NCBI GenBank assembly: GCA_958450325.1
Contig: OY288256.1
Location: forward strand, 9,875,057 to 9,939,056
DNA length: 64,000 nucleotides
DNA from: Agrostemma githago
Lineage: Eukaryota > Streptophyta > Magnoliopsida > Caryophyllales > Caryophyllaceae
Direction of reading: 5' to 3'
Shown here: positions 31,811 to 43,943 of the stretch, piece by piece
Numbering within the stretch: position 1 is the stretch's first letter
Layout of the letters: the number at the start of each line of letters is the position of its first letter
Translations under genes and position numbers: made by a program
The notes under the pieces: generated by a model
What the model saw: the letters and a program-made list of their open reading frames with translations, nothing else
What the model was told of the DNA's origin: nothing
Databases searched by the model: none

Positions 31811-34491
31811 ATGTCTACAAGAATTCGAAAACATGAATCTGGTGCTGAAAAACAAAAGAGAAATAAAAGAATTGAGGAGTTTACTCAAACTTAAAGAGGT
31901 GCTCTTTGTAAGTTTATAATTAAAACTTCTAATAATCCGACTCAAAATGATACCGTTGAGTTAAATGATGTACCTATTGAAAATGAATGTGAACGTGTCA
32001 TTGAGGAAGAAACTATTGCCGAGGAAGCTCGAGAAAATATTTATGGTCCAGTTGTTAGTGATAGTGAAATTGATAAAGTTGAGGGTAATTCTAATGAAAA
32101 TTTTGCGATTGATATATTTGATCCTAGAAATTGAGATGCTCTTACTTCTAAGATGATCGATGTTTTAGCTCATAAGGGTTCTAAAAGAGACATGACTATA
32201 GAGAAAGGCCCACGAGATAATAACAGAAAGTACTTTTCAAATAGATACTCCCTTCGATTCATTTGTTTCTTTACGTTTGCTTTTTGACACTATTCATGAG
32301 TGGGTAGAATATCTAATATATTTTCCAATCTATAAAGTAAAACATAGTCATGTGGGATCTTTTTTAAATCATCTTAATGAATACATCAAGAATATCAAAT
32401 TTTTACGATTTTTAATAATATGTAAATAAAGATAAAAACGAAACAAAACATGCAATGACAAGTGTGATAAAACAAACGTAAAGAATCAAATGAATCGGAG
32501 GGAGTATTAAACTAGAATTTTGTCAAATTGAGAGAAATGTGATCAAGAATGGGTTGTATATTCAAAACAACTTGATAGGGGCTTTTGCTTTTATTGTAAA
32601 GTGTTTAGCAACGCAAGAAGGGGTATGTTAGCAACCAAAGCTTTTAGTGATTGGCCACATTTGAGTCAAAGGATTAAAGAGCATGAAACTGGTTGTTGGC
32701 ATGAGTTACAATGGAGGCTCCAAAAAAATCAAACCATTGATGAGATGAATCAAAAACAAATTAGGAAATAAACGGATCATTGAAACCAAGTCTTGATGAG
32801 GATTATTTCAATAGTCAAGTTTCTTGCAAAAAATAATCTAGCTTTTCGAGGTAGTAATGGACGTTTGTATCAAAAGAGCAATGAAAACGTTTTTCAATTA
32901 ATTGAAATGTTGGGTGAATTTGATCCTATTGTCTAAAAACATATTCGGAGGGTAATTGAGGATAACATTCATTTTCACTATCTTGGTCATAGTATACAAA
33001 ATGAGTTGATACTTTTGTTGTTCTCTAATATTAAAACTCAAATTATAAGAAGAATAAAAGATGCTAAGTATTTCTCGGTCATATTAACCTGTACTCCTAA
33101 TATTTCACACCAAGAACAAATGTCAATGATACTGAGGTATGTGGATGTCTCATCGAAGTCAGTTAGCATTGTGGAATCATTCGTTGGTTTTTTGAATATT
33201 GATGATACTAGTGGTCAAAGCCTTTTTGATGTTTTGTAAAATGAGTTAAAGAAACTGGTTCTTGATATAGATGATGAAAGAGGACAAGGTTATGATGACG
33301 GATCAAACATGAAGGGCAAAAACCAAGGAGTTCAAAAAAGAATGTTAGACATAAACCTTCGAGCTTTTCATATGCCTTATGGTTGTCATAGTCTTAACTT
33401 GGCGATTTGTGACATGGCTAATACATGTACTAGAACCAGGGATTTCTTTGGAATTATTCAACGAATTTATACAATATTTGCAAATTCAAATAAAAGATGG
33501 AAAATTTTGATAGATAATATTGAATGGGTAAATCCTAAACCGTTATCAGCTACTCCTTGAGAGAGTCGTATTGAGAGTGTAAAAGCTATAAGGTTCCAAG
33601 TTGGGGATACACAAAAGGCATTACGTGAGGTAGCAGAAAAAGATAATGATCTAAATTAAGGAGTGAAGCTAAATCTCTTCCATTGAACGAGCTTGGTGAC
33701 TTTGAGTTTCTACTTGCAATGGTTATCTGGTTTGAAATTATATATCATGTTAATCTGGTAAGCAAAGATTTACAGTCAAAAGACATGCAGATTGATATTG
33801 TTATTGTAAAGATCAAAGGTTTAATAAGCTTCTTTGAACAGTTTCGTGTAAGTGGTTTTGTTACCGCGATTGAAGAAGCCAAAAAGATTGCCCATGAAAT
33901 AAGTATTGATCCACACTTTTCTCAAAGACGAGAAATTCGAAAAAAAAAAAAAGACAATTTGATGAGAGTCGAGATGATTCATCTGTGGTTGTTAATTAGT
34001 TTTCAGAAGAATCCTTTGGAGTTAATTATTTTTTGTACATTGTTGATCAAGCAATTTCTTCATTAAAATCTAGGTTTGAACAATATAATGATTTTGAAAA
34101 TATTTTTGGATTTTTATTTTCCTCTGGTAGGTCGTGTTCATTAGAAGATGACAAGTTAAAATTACATTGCACTCATCTTGAAGATGCGTTGAAGAAGGAT
34201 GAACATTCTGATGTTGATGGAATTGAACTATATATGGAGCTAAACTTTTTGAGGGGAGTTTTGCCTTTGGAGAATATGGGACCCGTTAATCTTTTGATAT
34301 TTTTGAAGCGTTTTGGGTGTTTTCCAAATGCAGTTATTGCGTATAGAATAATGTTGACTACTCCAGTGACGGTTGCAAGTGCCGAAAGAAGTTTCTCCAA
34401 ACTCAAGTTATTAAAATCTTATTTGCGTTCGACAATGTCACAAGAAAGACTTAATGGTCTTTGGCAATTATTTCAATTGAGAATGAAGTGA
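31811..34491 (+). pseudogene. hAT transposase (TTF zinc finger, DUF4371, hAT dimerisation)
   Basis: The reading opens with MSTRIRKHESGAEKQKRNKR and meets TAA within 30 codons, where related proteins have a glutamine. A TTF-type zinc-finger region follows and is split by a MITE at 32246. DUF4371-like coding occurs at 32840-33240 (RGSNGRLYQKSNENVFQLI, SVILTCTPNISHQEQMSMI, LRYVDVSSKSVSIVESFVGF). The catalytic core continues at 33309 (MPYGCHSLNLAICDMAN, FFGIIQRIYTIFANSNKRW). The hAT dimerisation domain closes the gene at 34300-34491 (VTVASAERSFSKLKLLKSYL). At least six stops or frameshifts break it. The family includes plant proteins annotated as zinc finger MYM-type 1-like. Confidence 0.8.
32246..32506. 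mobile_element. Stowaway MITE inside the hAT gene
   Basis: Inverted ends CTCCCTTCGATTCATTTG and CAAATGAATCGGAGGGAG, bordered by TA on both sides, length about 260 bp. It interrupts the zinc-finger coding, so it came after the hAT insertion. Confidence 0.85.
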
Positions 34492-34721
34492 TGGAGTAGA
34501 TGGATTGCAAAGATTTGATGGATGAATTTGCTTCAGTGAACACAAAGAGGGTAAATTTATTTTGTACTAGTAATGGGGCCGATTCGTTTGACAAAAATAT
34601 TTCAGATGTAATGTAAAAACAAATAGATGTCTGTTTTTATCATATGTAATGTTTGTTTAAAAAAATTGGGCCTCACTTTGAGATTTGAACCGGGCCACCT
34701 AAAATGATTTGATGGCCCTGT

Positions 34722-35303
34722 GCGCTTCCATTCGAGAAACTACACAACATAGAACTTCATCATTTCAGCAGCAAATGTAACATAACTTTTCTTCTAATGA
34801 AAGATTTCCAAAACCCTAACTCAAAAACTCGGGTAAGCAGAATCCAGGTAACACTACGATCGTTTCCACAAAAACAAAAAGATGTTCCAAGTCCTCAACC
34901 TTGGAACAGCCTTGGCACGATAACAAAAAGATGTTCCAAGTGCAGCTCATCAAATTTGCTCACAGTAATGTAGACCTTTTTTACAGCCTTGGCACGATAA
35001 TCTTCTACATGCTCCAAATCTAAATTCATGTGCTGCAACGTACTTTCCAACTCCTCAACCTTATTTCTCAGGGATTCCAACCGATTCTCCTCTTCATCTA
35101 GTGCTTGTATCAAAGCTTCGATTTCTGAAAACGAAAGAAAAAGATAGGTAAGTTTTTTGAAAAGATAAAGAGTTGTTAACCATTCTAAGATGCAGCTCAT
35201 GATTTCTAAAAAAGACCTTGATCTTTGGCGGCCACTATAGTAGTCATTGCGTTAACTTTTTCTCCTAACTCAATGGAGTTGACATGTCTCTGCTGTAATT
35301 CTT
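34722..35303 (-). pseudogene. Host gene exons with coiled-coil coding
   Basis: Minus strand, in order: exon 35303-35218 (EELQQRHVNSIELGEKVN, then AMTTIVAAKDQ) joins in frame through a GTCTTT donor and a TTTCGTTTTCAG acceptor to the exon starting 35124 (EIEALIQALDEEENRLESL, RNKVEELESTLQHMNLDL, EHVEDYRAKAVKKVYI), which is coiled coil. Its end is unclear because 34865-34935 holds a short duplication (CTTGGCACGATAA and AAAAAGATGTTCCAAGT twice). A last exon begins at 34739 (FLEWKR) and continues at 30895 beyond the hAT element. The upstream part is not recognisable before the copia insertion at 35645. I cannot name the gene; the reading looks like a host gene, not a transposon. Confidence 0.55.
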
Positions 35304-35644
35304 CTATCCTTCGCTAGCTCCAACATGGTATGTTCCTAAGATAAGAGTTAATTGACGTCAATGTAAAGCACACAAAACTCTTCGCTACCATAGTCCTAAA
35401 ACAAAAGAAAATATATGCAACAGGCTAAATCAATAACTCACAAATCTGAATACTACTCGTATCATTTAACTTTAGGTTAAAACGTCTTGCTTCTTACTCT
35501 TATCCAACGCCCGTAAATGCAACTAAGTTGTAGCCTGTAACTGATATGAAACGGCTTCCTTTGACCTATATATAATTGGCACAAAAGAACCCCATTACCT
35601 TGCCTAAAACACGCTCATTTCATGGATTTTTTAAGGAACAAACC
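35304..35644. other. Probable intron sequence of the broken host gene
   Basis: AT-rich non-coding DNA between the first visible exon and the copia LTR. No further exon with clear coding was found. Confidence 0.35.
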
Positions 35645-35899
35645 TGTATTATATTTCATGATCATAAATGATTACAATGAGGCCTATAAATACATGAGTT
35701 AGATCTATACAATTGATACGGGGATCAGTTAATTAAGTATACAAAAGATATGAGACTAATATACAAAAGATATGAGACTAAAAGAGATAACTTATAATAC
35801 TATACATGGAATATGCAATGAGAATATAATCGTGATATATGATATTGCAATCCTTGAGATATGGAAGGAATAAAGGAATATTATGGAATATTCCTAACA
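35645..35899 (-). repeat. Copia 3' LTR
   Basis: Begins TGTATTATATTTC and ends TTCCTAACA on the plus strand, matching 40405-40659 except for A in place of G in CTATACAA. The last pol codons run into it. Confidence 0.92.
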
Positions 35900-38800
35900 T
35901 GCTCCCGCAAGATGGACGATCCTCCGGAGAGACCAATCTTGAGAACTAGATCAGTAAACCGCGTGCGAGGTAAGGGTTTTGTAAGAGCATCGGCGAGTTG
36001 ATCGTTGCCGGAAATGTGTTGGCCTCGTAGAGCACCATTAGTCACTAGCTCACGAACAAAATGAAATGCTAGAGCAAGGTGTTTCATTCGGGAGCGAAAG
36101 ACCGGGTTGGCAGAGTAGTTGGTGGCACTAAGGTTCTCACAATATATGACAGGTGGTGTTTTAATAGGAAAGTGTAGTTCCGTTAGTAGGTTTTGCAGCC
36201 AAAGTAGTTCGGAGGCCGTAGTGGCAACGGCACGGAATTCAGCTTCGGTGGTGGATTGGGCTAGGGCTGTTTGTTTCTTGGAAGACCAAGATATGGCATT
36301 GCGTCCTAGGTAAGTGAAGAATCCGGTTGTGGAACGGTAAGTGGTTTTATCATTTGCCAAATCAGCATCGCTGTAGGCATGAAGGGTTGATGGTGAATCT
36401 CGGTGCAGGAGAAGGCCCATGTGGGCCGTTCCTTATAAGTATCGAAGAAGTCACTTTAGAGCGGTCTAGTGATGATCTGTGGGATGTTGCATAAATTGGG
36501 CTAGACGGTTTACAGCAAAGGCTAGGTCGGGTCTAGTAAATGATAAATATTGAAGACTCCCGATTATAGCACGGTAGTCACCTTCTTTGTGAGCTGGTGA
36601 TGATTCATCTTTGTGAAGTACCAAATCAAGTGACATGGGAGTGGGTGTGGGTTTTGCCTCAAGCATGTTGTGTCGGTGCAATAAGTCGTGGATATATTTG
36701 GATTGTGTGAGTAAGATTCCCGATTTAGTTGGTGTGACTTCGACCCCTAAAAAATATGACAAAGCACCAAGATCTTTGAGTGCAAATCGGGAAGCAAGTT
36801 TGGACACAAAAGACGCAACACGAGTTGGGTTTGGACCGGTGATTATTATATCATCAACATAAACCAGTAGGTAAATTTTATCATGTGGTGTCGTGGTAAT
36901 AAATAAGGACGGGTCAGCAATTGACCCTTTGAACCCATTCTCGAGAAGGTACTGCTTGATGGTGTTGTACCAAGCTCGAGGGGCTTGTTGTAGACCGTAG
37001 ATGGCCTCGGTGAGTTTACAGACGTGGGAGGGATTGTGGGGGTCCACAAACCCGGGTGGTTGTGACATATAGACGGTTTCACTTAATTTGCCTTGAAGAA
37101 AGGCGTTGTTAATGTCAAGTTGACGAAGTTTCCAATTATTAGTTAGAGCTAAAATTAAAAGGAGTCGAACTGTAGTGGGTTTTACAACTGGGCTGAATGT
37201 GTCGGAGTAGTCGACACCGGGTCTTTGTAGAAATCCTTTGGCAACGAGGCGTGCCTTGTATCGGTCTATAGTATTATCAGGTTTATATTTAATGCGATAT
37301 ATCCATTTGCAACCAATAACATTAAAGTGAGATTCCCGAGGGACAAGAATCCAGGTTTTTTTTTTTGCACAACGCTTCATACTCGGCTAACATAGCATCC
37401 CGCCAATGAGGAACAACAAGAGCTTGCTTTGTGGTGTAGGGTAATTGAGAGGGAGGTGTCAAGGTGGCTAAGTTGGCATATTTGGGGTTCGGTTTCCGGA
37501 TATTATTAGAGAGACGGGTTGTAGGGCGAGACGGTTGTTGGGTTATTGGGTCAGCTAGATCTAGGTTTTCATTAATGGAGGAGTTAGGTGAGGTAGGTAT
37601 TGGGTCCGGGTTGTCGATGGTGGCAGGGGCTGTGAGCCCACCGGAAACCGGCGGCAGATTGGTGGTGGGGTGGTGGTTTTGGGTGGAGACAGGGGCGGTG
37701 AGGGCGTCGCGGGGTGGTGGGGTGGTGGTGTTGGTCGCGGGGGGGGGGGGGGGGGTGGTGTTGTCGGGGTGGTGGGGTGGTGGCGTCGGTGTGGTGGTGG
37801 CGCCAGTGTGGTGCTGGCGTCGGGGAGTGTGGTGGCGTCGGGGTGGTGGTGGGTATGCCGGAGGGGAGGGCGTTTCCGGCGGGTTGGTTAGGGTTGGGTT
37901 TATTGAGTAATTGGGTTGTGTGAGTGGGCTGGGTTGTGTGAGTGGGCGGGTTGGGTAAGGTTGGTTAGGGTTTGGGTTGGGCTGGATAGGGTGATAGGGT
38001 AGTGTGAGTGGGCCGAGTGAGGAAGCCAATTTATGGTGGGCTGCTGTGTGTTATGGATGTGTTTGAGTCAAGGGTCTGAAATGGGAAGCTGTTTTCAATA
38101 AATTTGACATGTCTAGATACGTAAGTTTTGTATGTGGTAGGGTCAAAGCAATAGTATGCGCTTTGTGTGGGGGAATAACCTATAAAGACACATGGTGTGG
38201 ACCGGGGTTGGAGTTTGTGAGTGGTGTAGGGTCGCAGCCAAGGAGAACACAAGCATCCGAAGCACCGAAGTTTGGTATAGTTGGGGGTGTGACCGAAAAG
38301 TACAAGAAATGGTGACCTATTATTTAATGTGACTGTGGGAAGTCGGTTAATTAGATAGACAGCTGTCGAAAAGGCATGAGGCCAAAAAGAGGTCGGAAGG
38401 TGGGCATGAGTGAGGAGAGTGAGCCCGGTTTCGACAATGTGTCAGTGTCGGCGTTCGGCATACCCATTCAATTCTGGAGTATGTGGTGGAGTAGTTAGGT
38501 GTCCTATTCCATTATTGACAAGGGTGTGAGCCATTTTAATATATTCTCCACCATTGTCGGAATAGAGTTGTAGTATCGGTTTTTTGAAAAACTTTTCAAC
38601 TAGTAGTTTAAAACGAGTGAATATGGTGGTAGCGTCAGATTTACGTTTAATTGGGTATAACCAAATATATTTAGTGAAATGATCCACAAAAATAATATAA
38701 TATTTGAAGGAATCATACGATGGTATCGGGGAGGACCAAACATCTGTAAAAATTAATTCAAGCGGAGATTTGGTAATTACAGTAGAAACAGAAAAATCCA

Positions 38801-40343
38801 ACTTATGACTCTTGTGGATATTACAAGAGTTGCAGGTTTGACTTGCAAATTTATTATTTGAAAAATTAAATGTAGAACTTAAATAATTAAAAACTTTAGT
38901 AGATGGATGTCCGAGACGGTGATGCCAATCCGGACTTGGTGAGACGTTGTTGATGTAGGCGGATGGTGAGGCGGAAGGTAGCCACTCATATGCTCCCCCG
39001 ATCGATGGTCCGTGGAAAACGATTTTATTCGTTTTGGAATCCTTAAGAATAAAATAGATGTCAGTGAATTCAAAAGTAAGGTGGTTGTCACGACAAAGTT
39101 GCGAGACAGATAATATGTTTCTAGATATTGAAGGAACGCATAAAACATTAGAAAATAGAAGTTTATGATTAGTTGGGGTAGAAATATGAAACGAACCTAT
39201 GTGAGAAATGGGTAAAGCCGAGCCGTCACCGATAACGAGTTCGTCACTTCCGTCGTACGGGGCATGGAGAGCAAGATTAGTGAGATCGTTGGTGACATGG
39301 TTGGTAGCACCGGTGTCTACCAACCATGGTTGTGAGGAGACGGGTTGATGTGTGGTGGCTAGGTTGACTTGTGGGGGGTTTCGGTTTGATCGGTTGTTGG
39401 TGGTGGGGCCGGATTGGTTAGAGGGGAGGGTTGTGAAAGTGACACCAGGAAAATCCCGAGCAAATCTACGACACTTAGGAACCACATGACCGACATAGTT
39501 GCAATATTGGCAACGACCCTTGAATGGGGCGTGATTAGTGTTGTCGGTGTCACGGTTGTAGTGTGACCGTGAGTTGTGTGGTGGAGGATTGTATTGGCGG
39601 TCTCGGTTTTGGTATTGGGCCACATGAGCAGTGGCCGGAAATGGGTTGGGGTCGGTGGGTTTCTTGACCGTGCGGTCGAAGTTAATTAACTTTTCGTGAA
39701 GGTTGTCAAAGGAGATGAGTTCGTCACGGGCGTTAACAGTTTCAATGACGGGTTTGTAGATCTTGTAGTCAAGACCTTTTAGTATTTTTGCTGTGATGTC
39801 CTCGGTATCCATGGGTTTACCGAGGATGGCTAGTTTATCGGTACATGTTTTAATAGATTGCATGTACTCAGTTATGGTCATGGTGTCGGTTTTGGATATA
39901 GAGTCGAGGTGGTCTTTTACCTGAAGGATGTGGCCACGGGATGGGTTGGCATAGGTTTTGGACAAGGTGGTCCAAATAGCATTGGAGGTGGGTAGACGTG
40001 TGACAAGGCCGTGGGAGTCGGCACCAAGCGTGTTGAGGAGAGCACCTCGGATGAGTTGGTCTTGTCGTTTCCATGTTAGTGCCGCGGAGTTAGGTATGTT
40101 AGCCGGTTTGGTGTTTTTATCATCGGATGAAGCGTTGTGGTTGGGATCAGGTATTGTATCCGTTGGGCACGGATGTGAGCCATCAACAAACTTAAACAAA
40201 TCGTATCCAGATAGCATTGCTTCAATCTTTTCTTGCCATTGCATGAATTCGATTGGTTTGAGTTTGTCAATTACTGATAGGTTTACTATCAAAAAAGGGA
40301 TTTCGGGTTGGTAGGGATTTGGGAGTTGGTTGCTCGTTGCCAT
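35881..40343 (-). pseudogene. Copia gag-pol polyprotein with stops and frameshifts
   Basis: From 40343 the frame reads gag (TWKRQDQLIRGALLNTLG), a zinc knuckle CQYCNYVGHVVPKC, protease (WLVDTGATNHVT), pre-integrase (WHHRLGHPSTKVF), and integrase with FTDVW, LYSDNGGEYI and PELNGYAERRH. A TGA follows at 38442, then integrase C-part to 38031. A frameshift leads to a long proline/threonine-rich linker (38029-37322), and a second shift in a run of A to the RT (37380-36466, YVDDIIITG). Stops TAG, TGA and TAA at about 36421-36466 precede RNase H (AYSDADLANDKTTYRSTTGF, STTEAEFRAVA). Catalytic motifs are intact; at least four stops and two shifts prevent a full product. The visible stops fit C-to-T or G-to-A changes of sense codons. 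Confidence 0.88.
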
Positions 40344-40375
40344 TGTTGTTAGGTAAGGATGATATGGATCTTAGG

Positions 40376-40387
40376 GCTCTGATACCA
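40376..40387 (-). other. Primer-binding site for initiator tRNA-Met
   Basis: On the minus strand TGGTATCAGAGC lies about 17 bases inside the 5' LTR, the standard plant copia primer site. Confidence 0.85.
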
Positions 40388-40404
40388 TATTAGATTAATA
40401 AAAC

Positions 40405-40659
40405 TGTATTATATTTCATGATCATAAATGATTACAATGAGGCCTATAAATACATGAGTTAGATCTGTACAATTGATACGGGGATCAGTTAATTAAGTAT
40501 ACAAAAGATATGAGACTAATATACAAAAGATATGAGACTAAAAGAGATAACTTATAATACTATACATGGAATATGCAATGAGAATATAATCGTGATATAT
40601 GATATTGCAATCCTTGAGATATGGAAGGAATAAAGGAATATTATGGAATATTCCTAACA
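40405..40659 (-). repeat. Copia 5' LTR
   Basis: A 255-bp copy of the LTR at 35645-35899. In element orientation it starts TGTTAGGAATATTCC and ends AATATAATACA. Confidence 0.92.
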
Positions 40660-40926
40660 AACAAAACGTCAGTATCAACACATCCTCCATTGGAGTATAA
40701 AACAACAACACAACATCAATTTACAGACAAGAATGAAGAGTATCAGCACCTACGTACCCCCGTTAACAATATAAGGTTGCTACCAAATACGTCAGCGTAC
40801 ATCGGATTAAATTCTATCCTATGTGTATTAGGTGATGTCTGGGGCCCCATTTACGTTTTTGCCTAAGGCGTCCAAATGTTCAGAAACAGCCCTGCTCATG
40901 TTTATGAGTAAATTAACCAATGAGTA
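40660..40926. other. Flank of the copia element, no gene assigned
   Basis: No coding or transposon end supported. It may be host-gene intron DNA displaced by the copia insertion. Confidence 0.35.
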
Positions 40927-41183
40927 GATTACACAACCAATTGTACATAAGCACTATCACTCAATGTACAACCGGTTTTATGATTTTGAAATTTATTACA
41001 AAATTTTCAAGTTTTGTTGTAAACTTTATAAGCTTTAGTGTAAAGTTGTCGAGTTAAATCACATAAATGTTTAAACTCAAAAACTTACAACTCAACTCAA
41101 AAATTTGTATAAACTCAGTAAATATATAGAAAAGTTCAACAAATTTGGACTTGGAATGCTATTGTATAACCAGATATATAATC
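40927..41183. mobile_element. MITE family A, copy 1
   Basis: A 257-bp unit with inverted ends GATTACACAACCAATTGTAC and GTATAACCAGATATATAATC. It shares an internal AAAGTTGTCGAGTTAAATCA block with copies at 50977 and 55060. No coding capacity. The superfamily cannot be assigned from the ends. Confidence 0.75.
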
Positions 41184-41396
41184 CTATTTTTTCTGAATTA
41201 ACAATGCACTGCAACCTCGTTAATCGTTTGGTTTGAAAATTGTTGATGCTAGATTGTTAGGTAGCTGCTACTCAATTGCCCCAAATTAAAGTGAAAATAT
41301 TTATCGTCATGGGTTGTTTTAGTACGAAGTATCATACACATTATTTTTTATCGTGGATTTGTTGATATTGAATTTCAATGCCAAGTGACATTATAA

Positions 41397-41749
41397 GAGC
41401 ATCCCCATCCATCATCCATTCTTGGAGGAGAATGGAGAAAAATGGTTCCTCCATCCATGGAGAAATCATTCTTCATGGAGAATAGAAGATATTCATTCTT
41501 TCAAACGAATGGAGTGGAGAATGAAAATTGTGGGTCCCCATGATAAAAATATTAATATTAAAATAAATTAAAGAGATATGTAAATGAATGATTGGAGTAA
41601 TGAAATATGTTGGGACCCACTGGAGAATAGAAACTTCATTCTTGGATGGAGCAGTTCTTTTACGATGGAAAAAGTAAGATAAAAGTAATAAAGTGGATGA
41701 GGTGGGTCCCATCCAAGAATGAAAAAATCATTCTTGGATGAGGATGCTC
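41397..41749. mobile_element. PIF/Harbinger (Tourist-like) MITE
   Basis: Starts GAGCATCCCCATCC and ends GGATGAGGATGCTC, bordered by TAA on both sides, the 3-bp duplication of PIF/Harbinger elements. The interior repeats ATTCTTGGATG and its inverse several times, so it can fold on itself over most of its 353 bp. Confidence 0.88.
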
Positions 41750-41920
41750 TAACATCACTAGTCACTACACTTTTTTAGAAGGTTGGACACTTGACTTATA
41801 ACTAGTGTGTGCCTAGCTCGCATAACCCATGAGTTATAGCACCCTTTATCGTTTTGGTGTTTAACGTCAAAGTATTTACAGAAATAGTGTCGATTTCAAA
41901 CTATTTAAGTCCAATGGTTT

Positions 41921-42504
41921 TAGGGATGTCAACGGGTCGGTTTCGGATCGGATGGAGCCTCACCCGAATCCATCACCCGCCTACTCCACCCAATCCATCC
42001 GTCACCCGATTGACCCTCCACCTGAATCCAATCCATCCGTCATCCACGGGTGATTCGGGTGGATCGGGTGCTTGACAGATGAAAAAATATTTTAAAAAAA
42101 TGCAATAGAAAATATACAAATTATAAGATGAGTAAAGTTTTTGGAATTTTTTGGTGGTTGAAAATAAAGAGGGAGAAAGAAAGTCAAAGATGGCGACCGT
42201 CAAAGTGATTAAGGAAAAAAAAATTCTTACAGTTTTGGGGGAAAAAAGGGAATGAGCATACAAAATTACAAATAGAGTGAAAGTAATTATTTTTTTTAAT
42301 TCATTCAATTTTATTTTTTTATCTATAAACGGATGGACGGATCGGATGACGGGTGAAAAATCTCCGCCCGAACCCGACCCGATCCATCACCCGGTCATCC
42401 GTCATCCGCCATCCGCTTTAAATCCATTTAGTTCGGGTTTTCGTCCATTAATTTTATTCCGGTGGATCAAATTTAAGCGGGTTCGGGTGAAATTGACATC
42501 CCTA
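41921..42504. mobile_element. hAT-type MITE with 8-bp duplication
   Basis: Ends TAGGGATGTCAA and TTGACATCCCTA are flanked by the exact 8-bp repeat AATGGTTT (41913-41920 and 42505-42512). GC-rich CACCCGA and CGGGTGA phrases sit near both ends. No coding capacity. Confidence 0.88.
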
Positions 42505-42512
42505 AATGGTTT

Positions 42513-43256
<744 letters not shown>

Positions 43257-43540
43257 AGGCTCTTATGAGTCCCTTACTCTTTGTGAGTCCCTAAGTTCTC
43301 ATCCCATCCATTGGATGGGATGAGGATGGATGGACAAGATGCATCCAATTAAAAAAAAAAAAAAAAAAAAGATTTACGTTCCTAAAATAACTCACAAGAA
43401 TTTAGGAAACAAATAACTTCCTATCATTCACGTTCATTTTCATTCACGTTCATTTCCATTCCACGTTCATTCACACCTAAAAAAAACTCCTTTCTTCATT
43501 CACGCTAATTCATCGATTTTGATCTCGAAATTCTGCTACA

Positions 43541-43604
43541 ATGGATTCAATGACCGCATCATCGTCTTCAACGGTTGATAAGCAACTAATCGAGTATAAC
43601 AATG
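43541..43604 (+). pseudogene. First exon of the Mutator-like gene remnant
   Basis: ATG opens MDSMTASSSSTVDKQLIEYN and is followed by a perfect GTGAGT donor site. Later exon pieces with TGCAG acceptors occur at about 44126-44170 (APEMRTHKTTLEK) and 44281. The product would be the N-terminus of a FAR1-like transposase, but the gene is incomplete. Confidence 0.4.
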
Positions 43605-43943
43605 GTGAGTTTCAGTGTTTCATTCACGTTTTTATTCGTTTTTTCTTCATGGATTTCAATAGTCATATTGCTTTTAATTTGCGTTTTCATATCAATGTTT
43701 TATCGCGTCAAATTGCGTTTTTTTTTTTACGTCGATCTTCATGTTTATAGTGCTTTCATTGTCATTTCGTATCAATTTGCGTCTTTTTGATGTCATTGCG
43801 TTTTGATATCACAGTTTCGTATCAATGGTATTTTGATATCTCGATCTCTATAGATTACAGGTCTTTATGGTTTTTATCAAGATTTTCCCTGATATCCATT
43901 GATACTACTTTTTTGATATCAATTAACGCAGATTCGTCGTTGA

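Larger units (their letters stand above)
30904..34721 (+). mobile_element. hAT transposon, degraded (ZMYM1/TTF type)
   Basis: A 3.8-kb element starts AGGCCCGTTAG and ends GATGGCCCTGT, short imperfect inverted ends of hAT type, with an exact 8-bp site duplication. It contains a plus-strand transposase pseudogene of the TTF-zinc-finger/DUF4371/hAT-dimerisation kind, and a Stowaway MITE inserted in that gene. It landed in an exon of a host gene. Confidence 0.85.
35645..40659 (-). mobile_element. Ty1/copia retrotransposon with near-identical LTRs
   Basis: A 5.0-kb element lies between 255-bp LTRs at 35645-35899 and 40405-40659 that differ at a single base by my reading. On the minus strand: 5' LTR, initiator tRNA-Met primer site, gag, protease, integrase, RT, RNase H, purine tract (TTGCGGGAGCA) and 3' LTR. 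The flanks CAAACC and AACAAA do not give a clean 5-bp duplication. The gene order protease-integrase-RT-RNase H defines copia. Confidence 0.93.

Noticed and set aside
37464..37923. Glycine- and valine-rich plus-strand frames
   Set aside because: They are the reverse reading of the proline/threonine-rich linker of the copia polyprotein.
35640..40665. A 5- or 6-bp site duplication for the copia element (ACAAAC)
   Set aside because: ACAAAC occurs near both ends, but not at the exact LTR borders, so I did not call it.
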